Position numbers and translations under genes: made by a program. A DNA stretch of 64,000 nucleotides. It comes from Botryotinia globosa (Eukaryota > Ascomycota > Leotiomycetes > Helotiales > Sclerotiniaceae). The notes under the pieces were generated by a model. It was not told the origin of the DNA. It did not search any database and was given only the letters and a program-made list of their open reading frames with translations. Shown here one piece after another: positions 58,761 through 64,000 of the stretch; positions within the stretch are counted from its first letter, which is position 1, and each line of letters begins with the position of its first letter. Where the stretch lies: assembly GCA_014898425.1 (NCBI GenBank), contig RCSZ01000005.1, positions 1,638,501 through 1,702,500 on the forward strand. Direction: 5' to 3'.

Positions 58761-60386
58761 CTAAGCGGTCGAAGCATCGGAATGAGACCCTTGAATCGAT
58801 TGCAGTAATGATCTGACCTCTTTATCGTGCAAGGAATAGACCCAAGGAAAGCTTTCCAGCTTTCGTTGTACATCAGTATGACTTTGAAGATTAAGAACTT
58901 GCATAGTTGAGCTTATATCCGAAGCCAGCCAAATGTCATCAAGACTTTCGAAGATTGAAGCCTTTCCCATAAGCAATAGCCAGAGTAACGCCTCTGGAGA
59001 TCCAAATTGTCTTTTAGACAGTTCTTGTGTAGATAATCTGAGCAAATTAGCCAACAATGGATTGACTGGGACTTTTCCATCAAGTCCACGCATGAATGTC
59101 GAGATGAATGACACTAGGCCTAAGTGAACTGCATTCTCCAGAGAGTTTCTAGGACGACAATATCCCAGAGGATACAAGGACAATAGACGATATCCAAGAA
59201 AAAGAAGTGTATTGTGAAACTTGTGACCACCCAAAGGGGGAGCCCTTCCGACAACGGCATCATTGAGCAACAGAGTGAAACTAATAGTATTTACCAGAAG
59301 AGTAAGGAGATCGGTGCTCAGTGGTAACGAAACCAATACACAGGAGATTGCCTTGTTTTTACAGAAGTCTAGATTCCTGCTCTCACGTGTGAAGAATGTA
59401 TCATTGGATTCAATTTCTTGAACGGTGTATCGTGTGCAGGTGCCCGAATGAAGAGAATGTTCGAGATCAGCTCTATCTCACGTATCAACATTAGTCATGC
59501 AAAGAGCTCTTGATTACTAGCCTGAATATTTTTTGAGCAAGAGTGGGCTGTTCCTTCCTAAGATTCGAGATGCCACCCCTCATATTAACCATTCTTTCGA
59601 GTCCTTGAAGATGCACAAGGCCCTGGATGACTTGACCCTGCAACCTATAATAATGTGACATAGTCAACACAACCGCAATAGTAGTATCAGATGTGGCCTC
59701 GTTTCCAGATAGTTTTTTATTAACCAAGCGAAATGCAAGCGAAAGATGATGCATAGCTATCTTTGGATCTTCCTGATTTAGGACGAGACCATTGAGAGCC
59801 GTGACCGACACAGCTACGCCGCAGTGTAAGCCTGGGAGATATTGAGTTAGTGATATTGTTTTGGTGTCTAAGAATAGAGTAGGCGTAGCTTACATGCTTC
59901 ATCCAAAAGCATGAATTGGACGAATGTCGAAGTAGATGACCGAGATTTAATAAGAGCCTTGCTCAATTCCGCGGGGCATCCTATACTGCTTATGAATGAC
60001 AAAGCTGCGCAATCAACTCAAATTAGTAATAACTCCCGTAAAAGAAAGTATCACTAGAAAGGCGTCGTCATACTTCTCTGAACGATTTGCTTATCTTCGA
60101 AAGAGTGATGTGGAAATGAAAGACAGGGAAGGTTATCCCCAACCGGGCGTTCGATCTCATAAGTGGATTTCTCCTCCGACTCATTTTGTTCTAGATGACT
60201 CGAGCCATTTTGGGCACTTCTCAAATATATACAAGCCGAAGGGACTACATGTTTCATCCCGCTTGATTTCATTTTCGACGGTCGAACGAGCTTCTTTCCA
60301 GCATTCCTTCCCAAAGCGACGTGACTTCGAATGCGTTTTCGGACTGCATGATTGATTGTTGCGTTATTGATAAATTCCAAGGGCAT
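58761..60386 (-). CDS. Fungal-specific transcription-factor-like protein (Fungal_trans_2 type)
   Basis: Four exons: 60074-60386, 59894-60004, 59522-59831 and 58761-59472; 1,446 nt, 481 aa. The N-terminus, MPLEFINNATINHAVRKRIR, then SHV and a basic run, is the usual opening of a large Pezizomycotina family that has the Fungal_trans_2 regulatory region but no Zn2Cys6 cluster; none is visible here. The middle (ALIKSRSSTSTFVQFMLLDE; ALNGLVLNQEDPKIAMHH; VVLTMSHYYRLQGQVIQGLV with HLQGLERMV) is the helical domain. The third intron (59473-59521) must use a GC donor to keep KIFRADLEHSLHSGT in frame. Likely a nuclear regulator, target unknown. If the GC-AG intron is not spliced the gene is broken. Confidence 0.72.
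59473..59521 (-). other. Candidate GC-AG intron (49 nt)
   Basis: The donor is AG|GCTAGT, the acceptor GATAG, with a TGACTAATG branch point. No GT donor nearby restores frame: the GTAATC 4 nt later is in phase 0 and gives early stops with every acceptor tried. Only the GC donor joins KIF-R-ADLEHSLHSG. Confidence 0.55.
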
Positions 60387-61109
60387 AGCTATTGATGTTA
60401 TTTTGCAATATCAGGCTGTCTCACTCGTGAGATGAATTGGAGAAGATGAAGGGGTACGGATAAAGGCTCAAGTCTCGGAGTTAGTGGTGTTAACGAGAGT
60501 GGGCACGAATGACCGTCACGTCGGAACCGAGCACGTGTATGGAATTTTCTCTCAACGACTAATACACATGTAGATGTTTAGTTGTCAGACGGTAGCATAT
60601 TACAGGAAGATTATGTTGTACATCTTATTCGTTTGAAAATACAGAAACATAGGTGTCTGGCATGTAATGAGTGGAAAGGGAGGGTCTGATGCCGCCGGAG
60701 AAGAAAATGATTAATATTGAACTATCAATAGTGCAGTTTTAAAATTCGCATTATTTGACAACTGTGACACTGAAATTGAATACTCTTGACTTCTCCTCTC
60801 ATTCTCATTGCTTTCAACCTCTGTAATCTCCTTCTGCTTCTTGCCGTTTTTTTCTTTTCCATTCTCTGTGTCCTCGCTGCCCACTTGCCATTTATCCTTC
60901 CCATCTCTTCTCACTGAGGCTTGCGCTTCTGCTTGTGGTTGTGATAGAAAAATTAGGAATGAATGGATATAGATCCGTGCAACCGCATTCTCAGCTATCT
61001 TCTAATGGCGCCTTTAAGTCCCATGAAGAAATTTAAACATCTCGTTTATGCATTCTCAAGCTTTCCGCTCCTAACACATCTCAAGTTTCCCAGAACGACT
61101 CAGATTTCA
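60387..61109. other. Intergenic region upstream of the transcription-factor-like gene
   Basis: Promoter side of the - strand gene at 58761-60386 and 3' flank of the next - strand gene. A GCACGTGTATGG site (about 60531) holds a CACGTG core. Frames at 60711-60914 (-) and 60963-61151 (+) are low-complexity or unsupported. Confidence 0.45.
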
Positions 61110-61649
61110 TCAAATATCAGTACATTTCGGGTCACTAGTCTTAATTGCTAGGCTACTTGGTACCGCTCCCCCTGACCGCAAGTTTTCCATAATAACACTA
61201 TGAATTGAGATTCCATCATTTGGCCCCAACCACTTCTGCCATGTACTATGTTCAGTCATAAACAATGCCGGGCCAAAGCCTTCCCACATCATGGCCAGCT
61301 CGTAAGAATGTTGTTCTGATCTGCCGCACTTATCAGTCAACATTTTGAATATCCATAATCGACATTCGGCATGGTTCCAATTCCATTGTGGAATACTTTG
61401 CGAAGTGATATTCGGGCGGGTGTTCGTTGTGAGTATATGAATACACGGAAATGTAGGCGGTGGAGTGCTTGGATGGGTTTGGGTGGCCGCGGAGGATTGA
61501 GCCTTCACATCATGAGATGGTTTAACCCATTGGGCGGAGGTTTCGGCAGCTGCGGAGAATTCAGGATTTGTGTTGTTGTAGGGTGGAGGTGCTTCTGATG
61601 AGCCCAAAGCCTTCTTGCGATGGAATAAATTCTTCCAGAAAGAAATCAT
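61110..61649 (-). CDS. Hypothetical protein, 179 aa
   Basis: A single open frame. I start it at the ATG at 61649 (MISFWKNLFHRKK); an in-frame ATG at 61748 would add 33 residues of no clear character. It begins with a basic amphipathic stretch, then a PPPY motif (EAPPPYNN) and a Ser/Thr/Ala/Pro-rich linker. A more ordered half follows: PCIHILTTNTRPNITSQSIP, WNHAECRLWIFKMLTDKCG and YELAMMWEGFGPALFM. PPPY can bind WW domains, for example of Rsp5-type ubiquitin ligases. I do not recognise the family. No splice site was needed. Confidence 0.55.
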   Translation of the reverse strand: MISFWKNLFHRKKALGSSEAPPPYNNTNPEFSAAAETSAQWVKPSHDVKAQSSAATQTHPSTPPPTFPCIHILTTNTRPNITSQSIPQWNWNHAECRLWIFKMLTDKCGRSEQHSYELAMMWEGFGPALFMTEHSTWQKWLGPNDGISIHSVIMENLRSGGAVPSSLAIKTSDPKCTDI

Positions 61650-62213
61650 GCTTACAGAATTTGAGATTTGCAGATAGAATCTACAGACAAGTGTGTTTGT
61701 TTGTGAAAGATTGGATTGTCGGGGAATCTGCCAACTATCATCGAACAATAAAGTTTGACTAAATTGGTAGTAATAAACGATCGTACTGTAGCTTATACGA
61801 CGTTGCTTTTAGTAGAGGACCTAAAGCTCTTGACAAAGATAGTAGATCATGTGCTCATTACTAGATTCCCCTAAAATTGTTATTTTTCCTTGATCATAGG
61901 CCATTAGCCTCAGCCTAGCCTTCCACCGTTTCAATTAGCTTCCTCACCGACCTGGTGTTCAAAGAATATCCAGACTGATAACTGATAATTCCCCAATAGT
62001 CGCCTCAGATATCAAAATTCACGTATCGATGCTGATTTCGGGTATGCGGAGACACCAAATGTGACAAGTATTAATTTCATGAAAATCCAAACTAGCTACT
62101 ACCCAGAGTCCGGCTCTCATGAAAAAACAAAAACAAAAAAAAAGCTACCGTATGTGCAAAGAAAACTTCATAAGTCTCATATTATTCAATCAGAAATCAC
62201 CCGGTCGACGAGT
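61650..62213. other. Intergenic region between two - strand genes
   Basis: Holds the promoter of the hypothetical gene and the ISN1 3' flank, with an A-rich run at about 62124-62144 (AAAAACAAAAACAAAAAA). No other gene seen. Confidence 0.45.
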
Positions 62214-63957
62214 CTAATCTTTCCGAATCAGTTCTCCTAGTTCGTCCAGCAATTCCACCGTCTCCCTGGGACTCGCAATCCAAGCTGTAGTACCAACAAC
62301 TCTTGCCTTAAAATCATTGCTTCCGGCACTCAAAAATTGGTCTCCAACATGTAAGGTCTTGTCCTTTTTGATCCATTGACTTTCATCTTCGACATTTCCA
62401 CCAAAGAACTTCTGACAGACCAACACTCCCCAGCTCTTATCGCCAATATCCACAAAAACGTCATTTCCTCCATTGAAAGCACAAAAAGGCAAAGAACGAC
62501 CGACTCGCGACATCTCGAGTTTCTTTTGTACAACTAATACAGTTTCTTCGAGTGACTCCCGTGCAAATTTGTAGCCCGGTTCTCGAGGAACAATACCCAC
62601 AGCTCGTTCTTTCCGAAGAATGATGGCAGGTAAATCAAGATTGGTAACACACTCGCGAAGGGAGAACTCCGCAAGGTCAAGAAGAGCAGTTATACTCGGT
62701 TGAGTCCAAGTGGACATACTGGGTAAAATCCATGAGCGACGGTGGTGATGGGTTAAAAGGTATGGTGAACTGGCGTCATAGGTGAAGAGGAAGTTGGATT
62801 CGCCGCCTGAATGAGCATTAGCAGTAAATGGGAACGAGAGTGTTGGAAAGGTAATTTACCCATTACGATAAGATTTTGCTTTTGCTCTGGTGTAAGAATG
62901 GCGGAAGCTTTGATTGCCTCCAACAGTCCATGAAGTCTACCATAGTACTTCTCAGCCTCGGTATATCCAGCTGCAGTTACAATTCCAATCTTGGTGTTGT
63001 GGCTCATGAGATCTACAGCCATAAGCATTTCATCATCCAAAGTGGACTAGTACGACTCACTAATTATTCGCTCAATAACAGGGTTGGTAGGCTCAAGACT
63101 TTTACCGTCATCATACCTTCAAGGATTTAGTTAGACAGCTGAAAACCTCGCATGAAGAGCATGACTTACAATGTAACATCACCATCAAAAGTTGCTAAAT
63201 CCACCGATCCCGCAGAAGTAACACCCATGAGTTGGGCGGTGTTTAAAATAAGCCTGATATCGTTGAAAGAAGGTGGAACAAATCGTCTCGACGAAATGAA
63301 GCGTTTTCTATCTTGATACCTAAAAGCGTCCGCCAGTGGTAGTCGAGTGAAAAATGTACCAATACTGGGAACCAGGAGTTTTAACTTGGATTGACCTCCT
63401 AAGCCAACTTTTTGATGGGCGACTTGACCACTTTAGTATCTCGGATTACGTTACGAAGAATTATACTCACTGTGATCATCAATCATATCTTCAATATCTT
63501 GCATGATTTCCGCATAACGGCGGTGGGCAATCTCTGCCATTTCTTCAATGGTTCCATTTCTAGATTCAAATACACCGGTTGGCTGTGAATGTAGAACAAA
63601 CGGTACAGCTAATAAACCCTTGATCCATTCTTTAATTGAGAGTTAGTAACCAAGGTAAGAACATTTTAGGAGCGCTTGCCCAAAGTGGAAATTGTGACTT
63701 CCAAGATCACGCGCGATACTATCGGGTGCTATTCAATTACACAGCAGTATGACCAGTGGAAGGGTAGAAGCAAATTGAAAGTTGGTACCTATGAATTGAT
63801 CTCGTCGATGGGTTTTAAGTGCATCTGAATAGAATTAGAATGGTTGGGTTGGTTGAGGGTATGCTATGGACACGTACACTCAACTCGAAATCTATCTGAA
63901 CGGTGAGTCTAAATGAAGAGTTACATGTGATAGAATGGATACGTACCTCGTAGTCAT
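62214..63957 (-). CDS. ISN1: IMP-specific 5'-nucleotidase ISN1
   Basis: Eight exons: 63947-63957, 63878-63891, 63789-63824, 63471-63629, 63170-63422, 63061-63116, 62860-63012 and 62214-62806; 1,275 nt, 424 aa, all GT-AG and in frame. It converts IMP to inosine plus phosphate in purine salvage, in the cytosol. The opening MTTRFRVEYALKTHRRDQFI, then EWIKGLLAVPFVLH, is close to yeast Isn1. HAD-type catalytic DVTLYDDG follows DLATFDG (motif I, ~150-162), then IGIVTAAGY, LIVMGGESNFLFTYD and HVGDQF with NDFKARVVGTTAWIASP near the C-terminus. Length is close to yeast Isn1 (450 aa). Exons 1 and 2 are only 11 and 14 nt and intron 3 is 159 nt, three times the usual size here. The start lies 43 bp inside the window. 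Confidence 0.93.
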
Positions 63958-64000
63958 TGTCGTAGATGCGATGAAAGGAAAAGTGTAATAGTGTAAGGCC

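Noticed and set aside
63630..63788. Cassette exon inside ISN1 intron 3 (SIARDLGSHNFHFG)
   Set aside because: Every donor tried gives a stop or an intron too short. Skipping it joins residues I-E-W-I-K exactly as in the family.

Overview
The window looks like a filamentous ascomycete, most likely Leotiomycetes (Helotiales, perhaps Sclerotiniaceae). That placement rests on gene content, on short introns of 48-60 nt with CTAAY-like branch points, and on a sharp split between an extremely AT-rich, repeat-only compartment (about 1-41,000) and a normal-GC gene compartment (about 41,400-64,000). No database search was possible, so family names come from motif recognition and the taxonomy is a guess.

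AT-rich compartment (1-41,000). Nearly all of it is repeats degraded in the manner of repeat-induced point mutation (RIP, C:G to T:A). The main component is a ~6.0-6.1 kb LINE-like element of the fungal Tad type. Seven copies are present. On the + strand: 1-611 (3' end only, cut by the window edge), 2406-8507, 8518-14543 and a 5'-truncated 40296-40937. On the - strand: about 15814-22660, 22669-28625 and 29901-35996. Each ends in a (TAC)n tail. Several are flanked by direct repeats that look like target-site duplications. The reverse-transcriptase linker can still be read, with stops where conserved Trp codons are expected. Inside or beside these copies are a ~2.04 kb TA-flanked inverted-terminal-repeat transposon (24091-26129), a ~0.84 kb element carrying a 9-bp minisatellite (three copies, two of them forming a large palindrome at 36867-38579), a ~460 bp TIR element (36120-36579), a pair of tRNA-like/LTR-like repeats (39667-40250), and satellite and minisatellite tracts. 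I see no intact gene in this compartment.

Gene compartment. From left to right: a small predicted membrane protein (-), divergent from PRP38, a spliceosome factor (+). A long gap follows, containing a ~754 bp TIR element next to the 3' end of VPS34, the class III PI 3-kinase (-). VPS34 is divergent from NSE4, a SMC5/6 subunit (+), which converges on an MCP1-like mitochondrial membrane protein (-). The MCP1-like gene is divergent from a small C2H2 zinc-finger protein (+). Then come a short-chain dehydrogenase (+), converging on a fungal-specific transcription-factor-like protein (-), a hypothetical protein (-) and IMP-specific 5'-nucleotidase ISN1 (-). Exon-intron structures were worked out by hand from splice sites, frame and family conservation, and every multi-exon model closes in frame. 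These are unrelated housekeeping genes rather than a pathway cluster.

I found no convincing new multi-gene system. The most unusual items are structural: the head-to-tail LINE array with a reconstructable empty site, the 66-bp perfect duplication around the 0.84 kb element, the minisatellite palindrome, the two non-autonomous TIR elements, a candidate GC-AG intron and a 14-nt microexon.
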